A DNA stretch of 64,000 bases from Planctomycetota bacterium (lineage in GTDB: Bacteria > Planctomycetota > UBA8742 > UBA2392): assembly GCA_016722065.1 (NCBI GenBank), contig JADKGX010000001.1, positions 744,001-808,000 on the forward strand, given 5' to 3'. The translations under genes and the position numbers were made by a program. The stretch's first letter is position 1, and every line of letters begins with the position of its first letter. The notes beneath the pieces were generated by a model, which was not told the DNA's origin, searched no databases, and was given only the letters and a program-made list of their open reading frames with translations. Shown in pieces: positions 1 through 9,410 of this stretch.

Positions 1-84
1 CCTTGCCCGCTCATGTGCCCATGATGCCATGGTGTCGCCCAGCGACCAGCCGCGCAATTGGACGGCCTTTGGTAACCTGCGCCA
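1..84. other. Window edge, no gene seen
   Basis: No supported gene is visible here. The long plus-strand reading frame that begins at position 3 is Arg/Cys/Trp-rich and overlaps the real membrane-protein gene in another frame, so I treat it as a shadow. The stretch probably holds the upstream region of the gene starting at 85. Confidence 0.5.
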
Positions 85-621
85 ATGGAATACTCCAAGA
101 CCGCCGGCCTGGCTGCCATGGCCATCGTTCCCGCGATTGTTCTGTGCTGGCTGATGAACATGAATCTTGTGGGCTGGCTGGGTGCCTGGTTTGCCAGTGG
201 CGGCGCAGCCTGGCTGGTGGGCGCCTTGCTGGTGGCTGCCTTCGCCTTTGGTTTTGCCGCGCTTTGGGTGGGCGTGGTTGGCAAGCAATCCGGGCTGAAG
301 AAACTGCCTTTGCCGCTGACCGGGCTGATTTTTGGCGCGGTGGTCGGGTTGATCTGCGCCACGCTGGTTCCGCTGCTTCTAAGCGCTATTGCGGGCAATC
401 CTGGCATGTCACAGGCCGGCTTTGGCGACGTGATTGTCAGCGCCTTCGGCGTCCATATTGTGCCGGCCCTGCCGGACCTTGGTTTTGACCCGCCATTGAA
501 GTCCATGGCGCGCGACGAATGGGTCAGCCGCGATGCGCACGGCGCGCGCCTGCTGCCTTTTGTGGTTGCGTTTTCAAGCTTCGGGCTGACGCTTGCACTG
601 TTTGACAAACGCGGACGTTGA
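85..621 (+). CDS. Small integral membrane protein, paralog of the next gene
   Basis: I do not recognise the family. The 178-residue product shows about four hydrophobic segments (roughly residues 8-30, 38-62, 77-102 and 160-175), so it is an inner-membrane protein. It aligns by eye with the next product: both have an N-terminal Asn-x-x-x-Trp-x-Gly-Ala-Trp motif (GWLGAWFA here, AWVGAWLA there), a central helix of the form GLxFGAVxG, and a LPFxxAF motif before the last helix. They look like a tandem duplication. No strong Shine-Dalgarno precedes the ATG at 85. The next start lies 46 bp beyond the stop, so the pair may be cotranscribed. Function unknown. Confidence 0.7.
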   Translation: MEYSKTAGLAAMAIVPAIVLCWLMNMNLVGWLGAWFASGGAAWLVGALLVAAFAFGFAALWVGVVGKQSGLKKLPLPLTGLIFGAVVGLICATLVPLLLSAIAGNPGMSQAGFGDVIVSAFGVHIVPALPDLGFDPPLKSMARDEWVSRDAHGARLLPFVVAFSSFGLTLALFDKRGR

Positions 622-666
622 TATCCGTCGCGCGGGCCGCTGTTACAATGAATGCGGAGGTACCCC

Positions 667-1242
667 ATGCCCATCCTGCGCGTTCTTGGTGTCGCGTTGC
701 TGGCGCTGACCCTGGCACTGGGGTTGTTCTGGGCCATGGACGTGAATTACGCCGCCTGGGTGGGCGCCTGGCTGGCCCCCAAGCGGCAATACGCGGCCGG
801 GTTTGGCGTGATCATCGTCTTTGGGTTGTTTTTTACATGGTTCTATGCGCGCTTCATTGGCGACAAGTTTCCTGGCCCCGGTATGGTCCGTGGGCTGGTT
901 TTCGGCGCGGTCCTGGGTGCCTGCGCGATCTGGGTGATTCCCTACACCCTGGACACAATTGCCGGATTTGTGGGCAACACCCAGGTCGTGTACGGCGGGC
1001 GCGGTATCGTCGACAAAGACCACAAGACCGCCGATCAGCAGATGGAGGAATTGTTGACTCAGGTGGAGCCCTGCCCGCCCATTCGCGGCGTGAAGCCGCC
1101 TTTGGCTAAGTTGACGCGCGACAAGCCCTGGGCACCAGCCGATGCCTGGAAGGGCCGAATGCTGCCCTTTGGGATTGCGTTTCTTTTGTACGGGCTGGTA
1201 ATAGGCGCGCTGTTGAGCGAGAAATTCGACCCCAAGAAATAG
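667..1242 (+). CDS. Small integral membrane protein, second paralog
   Basis: A 191-residue membrane protein with about four hydrophobic segments and the same layout as the gene upstream. The start at 667 is preferred over the in-frame ATG at 652 because GGAGG (656-660) sits 6 nt before it and would otherwise lie inside the coding region. Compared with its paralog it carries an extra polar loop between the third and fourth helices (around KDHKTADQQ and a PCPP motif). Its stop is 3 bp before the asparaginase-like gene, which implies an operon. No function can be assigned. Confidence 0.75.
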   Translation: MPILRVLGVALLALTLALGLFWAMDVNYAAWVGAWLAPKRQYAAGFGVIIVFGLFFTWFYARFIGDKFPGPGMVRGLVFGAVLGACAIWVIPYTLDTIAGFVGNTQVVYGGRGIVDKDHKTADQQMEELLTQVEPCPPIRGVKPPLAKLTRDKPWAPADAWKGRMLPFGIAFLLYGLVIGALLSEKFDPKK

Positions 1243-1245
1243 TCC

Positions 1246-2130
1246 ATGCAACCCATTGTCCTGACCCATGGTGGCGCCGGGGGGCCTTCCGCCGATGCGC
1301 CTGAACCACCCAATGCCCGATCTGAGTGGGCCGCCGCCTGCCAGCACGCAGCCCAGGCCGGGCTGGCCGCGCTGGTGGCAGCCAGCAGCGACCAGTCCCT
1401 GGCAGCCGTGATCGCCGCGGCCATCATTTTGGAAGACGACCCGCGCTTCAACGCAGGCACGGGCGCTAACCTGCGCCTTGATGGAAGCCTGGAACTGGAC
1501 GCCAGCCTGGCAACCAGTGATGGCCGCTTTGCCGCCGTGGCCTGCCTGCGGGCGACCAAAAATCCGGTCCTGGTGGCACGCGCAGTCATGAACACACCAC
1601 ACATTCTGCTGTGTGGCGAAGGCGCGACGCGCTTTGCCCGCCAGCAGGGCTTCCCCGAGGCCGCCATGGTTACCGAAAAGGCGCTAAAACGCTGGAAAGC
1701 AGCCCGCGAACGCCTGCAAAGCGGCAACCTGCGTCCCTATGAGGAACGTTGGCGCGACATGCAGTTTCACGGCACGATCGGGGCTGTGGCCCGCGCCCCG
1801 GATGGCACCTTTGCCGTCAGTTGCAGCACCGGCGGCACCAGCATGATGCTGCCCGGACGGATCGGCGATACCCCAATCTGGGGCGCTGGCGTCTTCGCCG
1901 GAGAACACGGCGCGGTCTGTGCCACCGGCCACGGGGAACTTTGCATCAAGCGCATGGGGGCGTTTTCGGTGTACCAGCGCATGGCCGCTGGCGCAGACGC
2001 CCAGGAAGCCATCGAGGCCGAAGTGAAGGCTTTTCCTCACCCCTTTGAAGTCGGATTCATTGCGGTTGGAAAAACCAGCCACGGCATGGCAGCAACAGAC
2101 GACTACATGCCCCGGGGCGCTGCATCATGA
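1246..2130 (+). CDS. Isoaspartyl peptidase / L-asparaginase family (T2 Ntn-hydrolase)
   Basis: The product (294 aa) fits the plant-type asparaginase family. These enzymes are made as a precursor that cleaves itself before a threonine, which then becomes the N-terminal nucleophile hydrolysing isoaspartyl dipeptides or asparagine. The N-terminus has the family motif THGGAGG (7-13), a central RFNAGTGAN motif (67-75), and HGTIGAVA with the predicted nucleophile Thr177. A GGTSMMLPGRIGD motif (196-208) and ATGHGE (226-231) follow, as expected of the substrate-binding beta chain. It has no clear signal peptide. It lies 3 bp after the membrane-protein gene and probably shares its transcript. The exact substrate (isoAsp peptides, Asn or glycosylasparagine) cannot be read from sequence. 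Confidence 0.88.
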   Translation: MQPIVLTHGGAGGPSADAPEPPNARSEWAAACQHAAQAGLAALVAASSDQSLAAVIAAAIILEDDPRFNAGTGANLRLDGSLELDASLATSDGRFAAVACLRATKNPVLVARAVMNTPHILLCGEGATRFARQQGFPEAAMVTEKALKRWKAARERLQSGNLRPYEERWRDMQFHGTIGAVARAPDGTFAVSCSTGGTSMMLPGRIGDTPIWGAGVFAGEHGAVCATGHGELCIKRMGAFSVYQRMAAGADAQEAIEAEVKAFPHPFEVGFIAVGKTSHGMAATDDYMPRGAAS

Positions 2131-2218
2131 CCAAGGCATCAGCAGCCCCAGTTTCACCGATAGCGCCAGCCCTTGACAGGTCAAGCGCCGCCGCGACGAT
2201 AGACAAGGCGACCCACGC

Positions 2219-2294
2219 GCGCCCGTAGCTCAGTGGATAGAGCAGCCGCCTTCTAAGCGGCTGGTCGCAGGTTCGATTCCTGCCGGGCGCGCCA
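2219..2294 (+). tRNA. tRNA-Arg (anticodon TCT)
   Basis: All four arms can be drawn. The acceptor stem is GCGCCCG (2219-2225) with CGGGCGC (2284-2290). The D arm is GCTC/GAGC. The anticodon stem is GCCGC/GCGGC around loop CTTCTAA, with anticodon TCT at 2252-2254. The T arm is GCAGG/CCTGC with loop TTCGATT. The discriminator is G2291 and CCA is encoded (2292-2294). The tRNA decodes AGA/AGG, which are rare codons in this GC-rich DNA. Confidence 0.97.
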
Positions 2295-2341
2295 TGCTTC
2301 AAATAGCCGGCCTGCATCTGCGATGCCTGTCGCGTGCGCCT

Positions 2342-3847
2342 TCAGCGTTCCTGCACGCCACCAAAAGCCAGATAGCCACGCTTTCGCCATGTGCGGAAGT
2401 GCTTCAAGGCAGCGCGGCGCAGTTCGCCTTGCGGGCCACGGGTGCCCTTTGAAACCAGCCGCAGCGCGTTGCGGAAATGCAGCGATTGCGCCAGCACATG
2501 CATGCGCACTTCTGGGTCCAGCTGGCGCCGTGCTTCCTCACACCGCATCAGCTCCTTCATCGCCGCCGTGAGGTCGCCCGCGGCAACCAGAAGTTCGGTG
2601 TTGCAGGCGGCAGCCATCGGCGCGTCGCCGGGTGCTGCTTTGCCCGCTGCCGGGTCGAGGGCGACTCCTTTGCGGGCTTCCTGTGCGTCGGGGCGTTCCA
2701 GTTGCCCCAGCAGGGCCGCCGCAACACGCCGAAAATAGCCGCTGCGCCACACCGGCTCCAGGTTCGGCGCGTTCGAGTATGCAATCGCTGTACGCAGCGA
2801 CTCGCGGTCGCCCAGCCAGCAGGCGAATTGCAGCAGGTGGTCAGCCTTGGCGTCGGTGCGCTCACCGATACCGATGGCATCATTGATTCCCAGCATGCCG
2901 CCCCACAACAGCAGGCGGATCTGCGTGGCTTCTGAGATGCGGCGATACATTCCGTCCAGCCGGGGCATTGTCCACTGCACCAAGGCCAGTCCTTTGTACA
3001 GGTAGCCCATTTCAGCCAGGATTACGCCGTGCGTGTTTTCCAGCCGCGCAAATGCCGCCCACTGCTGCCCGCGCCGGCCGACCAGCGTGCGCACCGCCCG
3101 GCAGATACGAAGCGCCTCTTTCATGCGATCCATCTGTACCAGCGCCACCACGATACGGCGGGCTTCATCACATGCGCGTTCATCAAACAGCGAGCCATCG
3201 GGCAGTGAAGCCAGAAACAGCCGCCGTTGAAAATGCAGAAACCTGTCAGAATTCTTGAGTTGAAACTCGTGATAGGCCTGCAAGCGCGTGAAATCCCTCT
3301 CCAGCACTTCGTCATCGCACAGCCGCGAAAGTTGCAGCGCGGCCTGGCGAAGATCGGCCGCGCGCTCAAGATCCAGCTTGTCCAATGCGACCTGCAGGTC
3401 GTTCAGCAGCTGGCGAAACAGCGGCCCTGATTGCTCGTTCAGCTTTTCACGCAGGCGTTCGTGAGCCAGTAAGGCCTCATTCAGTTCACGCAGCACACGC
3501 AGATGGTGCTTGCCGGTCAATGAACCCAGGCGCATGCGCGCAATCGCATTCATGGCTTCGACTAGTTCGAGCAGGTTCTCACCAAGCCGGGCGGTGTCTG
3601 TGTGCACGTCGGCCAGGTAGGGCGCGCCTTCGCCAGCCAGCAGCCATGAAGGGTTGACGCCCAGTCCGCGCACAAGGGCCGTGCAGAAGGCCGCCGGAAC
3701 ACGTGCCCCGTGGACATATCGGTTGACACCTGCAACCAGATGTCCGGTCTTGCGTGCGATTTCGCTTTGCGAATGTTGCTCCAGCAGCCGGTGCAGACGC
3801 TGCCGAATCATCGAATCGTCGTCGGGCGTGGTTTCTTGATTCTGCAT
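2342..3847 (-). CDS. HTH transcriptional regulator with long alpha-helical (TPR-like) C-terminus
   Basis: A 501-residue protein. Residues about 13-75 form a helix-turn-helix: SEIARKTG then VNRYVHGARVP and PSWLLAGEG, the pattern of an XRE/phage-repressor-like domain in which a short linker defines the minimum cognate position. The rest is a long, mostly helical region rich in Leu, Arg and Glu that resembles a degenerate TPR/sensor array. A full-length paralog is encoded at 52342-53871, sharing SEIARxTG, VPAxFCxAL and LLELVExMNA. The ATG is supported by AGGAG about 7 nt upstream on the minus strand. A perfect 16-bp palindrome lies about 60 bp upstream of the start and could be its operator. Regulon and ligand are unknown. 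Confidence 0.75.
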   Translation of the reverse strand: MQNQETTPDDDSMIRQRLHRLLEQHSQSEIARKTGHLVAGVNRYVHGARVPAAFCTALVRGLGVNPSWLLAGEGAPYLADVHTDTARLGENLLELVEAMNAIARMRLGSLTGKHHLRVLRELNEALLAHERLREKLNEQSGPLFRQLLNDLQVALDKLDLERAADLRQAALQLSRLCDDEVLERDFTRLQAYHEFQLKNSDRFLHFQRRLFLASLPDGSLFDERACDEARRIVVALVQMDRMKEALRICRAVRTLVGRRGQQWAAFARLENTHGVILAEMGYLYKGLALVQWTMPRLDGMYRRISEATQIRLLLWGGMLGINDAIGIGERTDAKADHLLQFACWLGDRESLRTAIAYSNAPNLEPVWRSGYFRRVAAALLGQLERPDAQEARKGVALDPAAGKAAPGDAPMAAACNTELLVAAGDLTAAMKELMRCEEARRQLDPEVRMHVLAQSLHFRNALRLVSKGTRGPQGELRRAALKHFRTWRKRGYLAFGGVQER

Positions 3848-3906
3848 GACGCGGCTCCTGGATTTCGGAAACGATAAAGTACCTCAGCATTGGCCTTACC
3901 TCAAGC

Positions 3907-3922
3907 TTCTCGTCAACGAGAA
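3907..3922. promoter_or_regulatory. Perfect 7+2+7 palindrome upstream of the HTH gene
   Basis: TTCTCGT-CA-ACGAGAA lies 60 bp upstream of the minus-strand HTH gene and about 175 bp upstream of the thioesterase gene. A symmetric site at this distance fits an autoregulatory operator for a dimeric HTH protein. The direct repeat TCAGCATTGGC also occurs on both sides of it. Binding is inferred only. Confidence 0.4.
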
Positions 3923-4097
3923 CGCATGCCAGAGTAGGCTTCAGCATTGGCGTCGCAGGCTTCCGCACCCTGCGCCGCCCTGATCGCGCGGGTTTGTGCC
4001 TGCGCGGCGGACGCAGCTCTCCCACAGGGTTGCGTCGGGCACAGGGGTGGCCTTTGGCCGCCCCTGAACTTTTCTCCGCCCGTGCTAATCTGCGGCC

Positions 4098-4571
4098 ATG
4101 ACTGCAACGCCGCCACCGCTTTCACACACCGTGCGCCTGACCGTGCGCTTCAAGGAATCCGACCTGCTGGGCATTGTGTGGCATGGCAATTACGTCACGT
4201 ACCTTGAAGACGCGCGCCAGGCCTTGGGCGTGCAGATAGGCTTGAGCTACGAAGACTTCATGCGTCAGCGGTTTGCAGCACCGATTGTCGACCTGCGCCT
4301 GCAATACAAGCGGCCCGCAAAGTACGGTGACAAACTGGATGTCACGGCGTCGCTGGTCTGGCAGGAAGTGCCCAAGTTCGTGCACCGCTATGAGATTCGC
4401 CGTTCCAGCGACAGTGAGTTGTTGACCACGGCGGAGACCACTCAAGTACTGCTCCATCCAGACGGCAGTCTGGCGCTTAACTTTCCGCCTTTTGTCGAAG
4501 CGGTGCGTGAGCGCTGGCGCCGCAACGAAATCAAGGTGGCAGGCAAGACCGAGACGTCACCCTTTGGATAG
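4098..4571 (+). CDS. Acyl-CoA thioesterase, YbgC/FadM-like (4HBT hotdog fold)
   Basis: A 157-residue hotdog-fold protein. The diagnostic motif begins at Asp22 (SDLLGIVWHGNYVTYLED). Asp22 and the G-x-V-x-H-x-x-Y pattern match the 4-hydroxybenzoyl-CoA thioesterase group that hydrolyses acyl-CoA esters in the cytoplasm. A second conserved patch, RLQYKRPAKYGDKL, is the family's substrate-pocket strand. Length is normal, with a slightly longer basic tail. The gene stands alone: there is no tol-pal operon next to it, although YbgC relatives are often found there. The start codon has no convincing Shine-Dalgarno. Confidence 0.88.
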   Translation: MTATPPPLSHTVRLTVRFKESDLLGIVWHGNYVTYLEDARQALGVQIGLSYEDFMRQRFAAPIVDLRLQYKRPAKYGDKLDVTASLVWQEVPKFVHRYEIRRSSDSELLTTAETTQVLLHPDGSLALNFPPFVEAVRERWRRNEIKVAGKTETSPFG

Positions 4572-4616
4572 ACCAGCCCAAACCAAACAGGCCCGGCCTG
4601 ACGACTGGGTTTGGAC

Positions 4617-4645
4617 ACGGAGTAACGGAGTAACGGAGTAACGGA
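4617..4645. repeat. 8-bp tandem repeat ACGGAGTA, 3.6 copies
   Basis: Three exact copies of ACGGAGTA followed by ACGGA. The sequence near 4740-4760 carries the approximate reverse complement (GCTCCGTT units). It may be slippage-prone and useful as a strain marker. Confidence 0.85.
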
Positions 4646-4815
4646 ATTGCTCCGTGGTTGTGTTTCTGAGTGCCTGAGCTTCTGGGAGCCTGAGTTTCTG
4701 GGTGGCTGAGTTGTTACGACTGGGCGGCGGCTGGCATCTTTGCTCCGTTGCTCCGTTGCTCTGTGTTCAAGCCGTTGGCGCCTGCGGTTGCAATCGATCT
4801 ACGCAGCCAAAACAA

Positions 4816-4842
4816 CAGCCCGGGGTTTTTGGCCCCGGGCTG
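4816..4842 (-). terminator. Rho-independent terminator for the 4.9-8.6 kb gene
   Basis: A perfect 10-bp stem CAGCCCGGGG / CCCCGGGCTG around a 7-nt loop, followed on the minus strand by TTGTTTT. It lies about 40 nt beyond the stop at 4884. Confidence 0.85.
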
Positions 4843-4883
4843 GTTTCTGCGATGATTGCTTTTTGATGGCTGCTGCTGGCTTG

Positions 4884-7800
4884 CTAGCTGCGCTTTTCTT
4901 TGCGGCGCCGGTACAGGGCTATGCATAGCGGCAGCAGCATGGCTGCTGGTGCTGCGGCTGCTGTGGCTGCGCATCCGCCGCCTCCACCACCGCCGCCTCC
5001 GCCACCACCGCCGCCGATCACTACTACATTACTGTAGCTGAAGGTCTGGCTTAGGGTTTTGGCTGCCAGGTTGTTGGTGGTCAGCACGATTGCCAGGTTC
5101 TGGCCTGCACCGGCGGGTACGGTCAAGCCGGTGATCTGCGTGCCGGCGGCATTGACGACTGCCCCGCCGCCACAGTTCACGCCGCCGATCGTCACCGTCA
5201 CCGGCAAAGCAAAGCCGCTGCCGGTAATCGTGATTGCGCCACCGCCTGCGGGCAGGCTGGTCACGGGTGTGAAGCTGGTGAACGCATAGGTGATCACCTT
5301 GAGCGTGGCTGCTGTTGGTGCCGCCGTGCCGAACAACACCTGGCCGCCGCCGGTCAACGAGTTGACGTCGGCTGGGGCTGCAATCTGGCTGCTGAAGGTC
5401 TCGCTGGGGCTGGCACCGGCGCTGGCCAGCACGTTCAGCACCACCCACAGGTCTTCGTTGGTGTTCATGTTGATCGTCAGGTTGCTGCCGAAGACGCAGC
5501 TCACGCTGGGCGTGGCACCGGCACCGGCAAACAGTTGCGTGTCCGTTGCATTGAAGCTGCCGTCGCCGTCGTCGCGCCACACCTGCACGCCGGTGGCGGC
5601 ATCCAGGTTCGCGGCCCAGTTGCCGTTGCCGCTGGTGGAAAGCGTAAAGCCCGCCACGGTGAAGTTGGCGTTGCTGGCACTCAGGCGGAACTGGCCGACC
5701 ATGACTGTGAAGCCCGCTGCATTTTGCTCACGCGCCACAATCGTCGGGTTGGTCGGCCCGGCGTTGACTGTCAAGGTCGCAACATCAATCACCAGCGCCG
5801 AACTTGCCGCCGTGGGCGTGCCACTGACTGTGCCGCCCGTGGGCGAGCTTTGGGTCAAGCTGGTCACGGCTACGCGCAGGGTCTCCGCGGGGCTGGCCTG
5901 TCCGGCAAGCTTGGCGACCAGAAAGAAGCGCTTGCCCTGGTTCATGGCAAACGCTGCGGCCGCGCCGGTCGGTGTGGCGGTGTAGGTGCCGTTGGCAGCA
6001 TTGAAGCTGGTGCCGGCGGTGGCCGTGGCCAGTGTGTCGGTGCCCGGGCCGTCAAAGCTGCCGTTGCCGTTATCCAGGTACAGGGCCAGGAAGTTCACGT
6101 CTGTCTGGCCGTCCATGCTGCCGGATTCGGTGAACGTGATGTCGCTGACGGTCCAGGTATCGTTCTGCGTGGCCAGGCTGAAGTCGCACACCACGTGGCC
6201 GTTGCTGCCGGCACCCTGGCTGTTGTTGTTGACAGTGCTGAAGCTCATCGGCCCGGAAAGCGTTACGCCCAGCGTGGCCGGGTTGATGTTCAAGGCGTCG
6301 TTGGCGGCCGTGGTGGGCGCGCCGGTGATTGTGCCGCCGCCGCCGCTGGTGGCGTTGATGCTGGTCAACTCGGCATGGATCGTCTGGCCTGCACTGGCCG
6401 TGCCTGCCAGCTTGCAGACCAGAAAGAAGCGCCGGTTGGTGCTGATTGCCCAGGCCCCGTTGGTCAAGGTCGCCGTATAGGTTCCGTTGGCGCCATTGAA
6501 GCTGGTGCCGGCTGCGGCCGTGGCCAGCAGGTCTGTGCCCGGGCCGTCAAAGCTGCCGCTCGTGTTGGTGTCCTCATGCAAGCCAAGCAGGCTCAAGGCC
6601 GCTTGTTCGTCGGCCGTGCCGCTGGCCGTGAAGACCAGGTCAGTGACTGTCCAGGCGGCCTGGTTGGTGGACAGGCTGAAGTCCAGAATCACGTGGCCGT
6701 TGCTGGAGGGACCCTGCGAATCGTTGTTCACGCCCGTGACTGCGCCCGGGCCGTTGCGCGACAGGCCCAGATTGTTCGGCGGCGAGACCGTGCCGTTGAT
6801 GGCCACATTGACCGAGGCAGGGGCCGAGCTGTTGGTGACGTTGCCGCTGAAGGTGCCCAGCGTGGCGCCAGTCAAGCGCACCCCACAGTGGCATTGAGTG
6901 TGGGCGTCTGGTTGATGTTCAAACTGGCGGAGTAGCTTCCGGCCTGGGAAAGCGAGATTTCAAAGTTAGCCGGCGCATTGACTGTGGTGGCAACCGTCAA
7001 GCCAGCACCCACAAGGTCATAGGATTGCGCAGTGCCCGGCGTACCCACACTGGTGGTGCCCAGGTTAAGGCTGTTGGGCGTAGCAACCAGTGACCACACG
7101 TTACCCGAGATCGTGACGTTGGCCGTGGTAGCGCCCGCGCTGGCATGGGTGATGTTGCCAGAAACCGCGCCGGCGGTAGCACCAGTCAAGCGGGCATAAA
7201 CCGCAAGCCCGGCATAGCTGGGGAAGGTCGTGATCGTGATCGAAGCCGCATAGCCGCTGCCCGAGCTGAAGGAAACCTCAACACCCGAAGGCGCGGTGAT
7301 GGTCGTGTTACCAGTCAAAGCCGAACCCGAAACCGTGTAACTGGCAGGCGTGCCAGCCGTACCCTGCTGCGTAGTACCCAGGTTCAGCGTCGAAACCGAA
7401 GGCGTGACCGTTGGCGGAGTCACCGTGCCGTTGACGGACACGTTGGCCGTGGTGGCACCGGCGCTGGCATGGGTGATGTTGCCGGTAATCGTGCCGGCTG
7501 CGGCACCCGTCAAGCGGGCATAAACCGAAACACCGGCATAGCTCGGGAAGGTCGTGATCGTGATCGAAGCCGCATAGCCGCTGCCCGAAGCAAGGAAACC
7601 TCGACACCCGAAGGCGCGGTGATGGTCGTGTTACCAGTCAAAGCCGAACCCGAAACCGTGTAACTGGCAGGCGTCCCCACCGTACCCTGAGGCGTAGACC
7701 CCAGGTTCAACGTGGAAACTGAAGGCGAAACCGTAGGTCCAGTCACGTTGCCAGATACAGCCACGTTAGCCGTAGTCGCGCCGGTGCTGGCATGGGTAAT

Positions 7801-8589
7801 GTTGCCGGAAACCGAACCGACAGAAGCCGTACTCTTGATCCGTGCCCAGATGGTGGTGCCGGAATAGGTCGGGAAAGTCGTGATCACAATCGAGTTCGCA
7901 AACCCGGTAGTCTGGCTGAAACTCACCTCTACACCCGTGGGCGCCGTAATGGTTGTGTTGGCAGTCAAAGAAGCGCCGGAAACCGTGTAGGACAGCGCCG
8001 AACTGGCCGTACCTGAAGGCGTAGAGCCCAAGTTCAAAGAGCTCGTTGAAGTGGAAACCGAAGGGCCCGTCGTGTAGCCAATGTCGGCAACGCCCCACAG
8101 AAAGCTGCCGTTAGACGTGTTGGGGTACGTGCCTGCGCCGCCATCGTGAAAGCCACCGATGTAACTGATCACACCGGTGGGCTGAAACGAAGCCGGTGGC
8201 GCTGAGTTGTAGAAAAAAGCGTCCGTCGTGACGGCCACCTCATAGGTGCGCCCTGAAACCAGTGTCACGGGCGTGGCCAGAGTTCCCCACCTCCAAGTAC
8301 CTGAAGTCGCAGTCGTGGCGGTCGTGACAGTTGCGATCGGTGCCGAAGTGGCGGTTGAGTCCCATAGTTTGCATGTGTGCGCAATCGTGTCCGGCACGGC
8401 GCATCCCATCTGAGCTACCTGAACGCCGCTGGTAGTTACAGTGAAGCGGTAGGAAAACTGATAGTTCGTGACGCCTGAAGTTCCAAAACCGTTGGAGGCC
8501 GGAAGGTTTTGGTTCATGGGATAGGTCTGGGCACCGACTGCGCCGGCGCAAGCGATCACGAGCCCCCACAACACCAATACGCGCACCAT
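4884..8589 (-). pseudogene. Giant repeat-built secreted protein with GC/TM/Arg tail, broken by two 1-base frameshifts
   Basis: Three consecutive open frames form one gene. The start at 8589 has GGAGG at 8599-8603 and a signal peptide (MVRVLVLWG..., cleavage near VGAQ). The N-terminal domain resembles DUF4082. It is followed by about four 85-residue repeats (SLNLGST / SYTVSG / TITAPSGVEVSF / GNITHASxGATTANV), then three copies of a unit with SNGHVxxDFSL and SFDGPGTD, then an IPT/TIG-like domain, a poly-Gly stretch, and the tail Gly-Cys, hydrophobic segment, RRRK. Reading is lost at 7588-7592, one base short of the sister repeat at 7261-7280. It is lost again in the C-run at 6881-6884, where one more base restores the frame. 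Either the gene is decaying, the indels are sequencing errors, or it varies in phase. Repaired length is about 1235 aa. Confidence 0.75.
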
Positions 8590-8768
8590 GTCGGTCATCC
8601 TCCATATAGCCAACAACTGCGGGGCGCACACGCGCCTTGCGCAGGAACAATCTTCAGTACTCACTGCAAGTGGTCACGCAATGCTACCTTTGTGACCAAA
8701 TCATTACCAACGCTTGTGTAGCAGGACGCTCACCTCGCCAGGCAACGCGGCCATTGCGGCTGCAGTCG

Positions 8769-9359
8769 TCACGCTGGCCTTGGTGCAACTCCTGCCTTGC
8801 GCAAGACTTGCGAAATGAAATCCGACTTTTCCATGGTGTAGGCAACGCGATCGTGCGCAAACTGACTCGCCAGATTTCTCTTCAATTCCTGATACGCCTG
8901 GGCGTCACTTGGATTGGCGCGCAGCCAGTCGCGAAACGCCAGTTGCTCGGCCACAAACCACGACCCCTTGGCCACAATGTGCAAGTGGGCGCCGACGCCG
9001 TCCTGGCGACGCTGGAAGTAGATGCGGCCTGGCAAACCGTTTTCGCCACGATAGGTGAAGCCAAGGCCACTGACAGCCCGAACCATGGCTACATGGGATG
9101 CATTGCCCCGGGGGTCAATCGCGCGGTTCTGGCCCGGAATTGCTGCGTCTTCCTGGGCGACGTCCAGCAGGCTCTGATCGGCAACCACGGCCAGGATGTC
9201 GATGACCGGCTTGGCGGCCAAACCGGCAACACTGGTGCTGCCGACATGATGGATCTGCAAAAACAGGGCCGGGCAGGCCTGTTCCAGGCTGCGTTGCTCG
9301 GCCGTAAACATGGCAGGCCAATGCGGGTTGTAGTCGACCAGAAAAATCGTGTCGGGCAT
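8769..9359 (-). CDS. GrpB family protein (UPF0157, nucleotidyltransferase-like)
   Basis: A 196-residue protein starting at the ATG at 9359. The open frame extends further upstream, but only because it runs antisense through the ABC gene. The motifs VDYNPHWP, HHVGSTSVAGLAAKPVIDI (38-56) and HLHIVAKGSW are those of the GrpB/UPF0157 family, which has a nucleotidyltransferase-like fold and a Gly-Ser signature. Its biochemical role is not established. It is divergent from the ABC ATPase gene with 51 bp between the starts, so the promoters must overlap or one gene is leaderless. Confidence 0.88.
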   Translation of the reverse strand: MPDTIFLVDYNPHWPAMFTAEQRSLEQACPALFLQIHHVGSTSVAGLAAKPVIDILAVVADQSLLDVAQEDAAIPGQNRAIDPRGNASHVAMVRAVSGLGFTYRGENGLPGRIYFQRRQDGVGAHLHIVAKGSWFVAEQLAFRDWLRANPSDAQAYQELKRNLASQFAHDRVAYTMEKSDFISQVLRKAGVAPRPA

Positions 9360-9410
9360 GGATACTGTATAGCAGGTGGCTGCGGCGATGCAGGCTTGTA
9401 CAACGACCCT

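Larger units (their letters stand above)
4572..4883. other. Intergenic region with short tandem repeats
   Basis: No gene is seen in these 312 bases between two convergent genes. It holds an 8-mer tandem repeat (4617-4645), a loose 15-17-mer repeat of the form TTCTGGGxGxCTGAG (about 4664-4711), and a stretch at 4740-4760 in which TGCTCCGT is repeated. That last stretch is roughly the reverse complement of the 8-mer array, so the region could fold into a long imperfect hairpin. A terminator hairpin lies at 4816-4842. Confidence 0.6.

Noticed and set aside
2057..2317. Minus-strand frame with a GRNRTCDQPLRRR-type sequence
   Set aside because: This is the well-known false protein produced by translating the antisense of a tRNA gene; tRNA-Arg lies exactly there.
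5535..6935. 466-residue plus-strand frame
   Set aside because: Antisense shadow of the repeat-built gene at 4884-8589, with low-complexity Gly/Ala/Arg composition.
8637..9410. N-terminal extension of the ABC ATPase frame
   Set aside because: This part is antisense to grpB and has no ABC homology; the ATG at 9411 gives a standard N-terminus.
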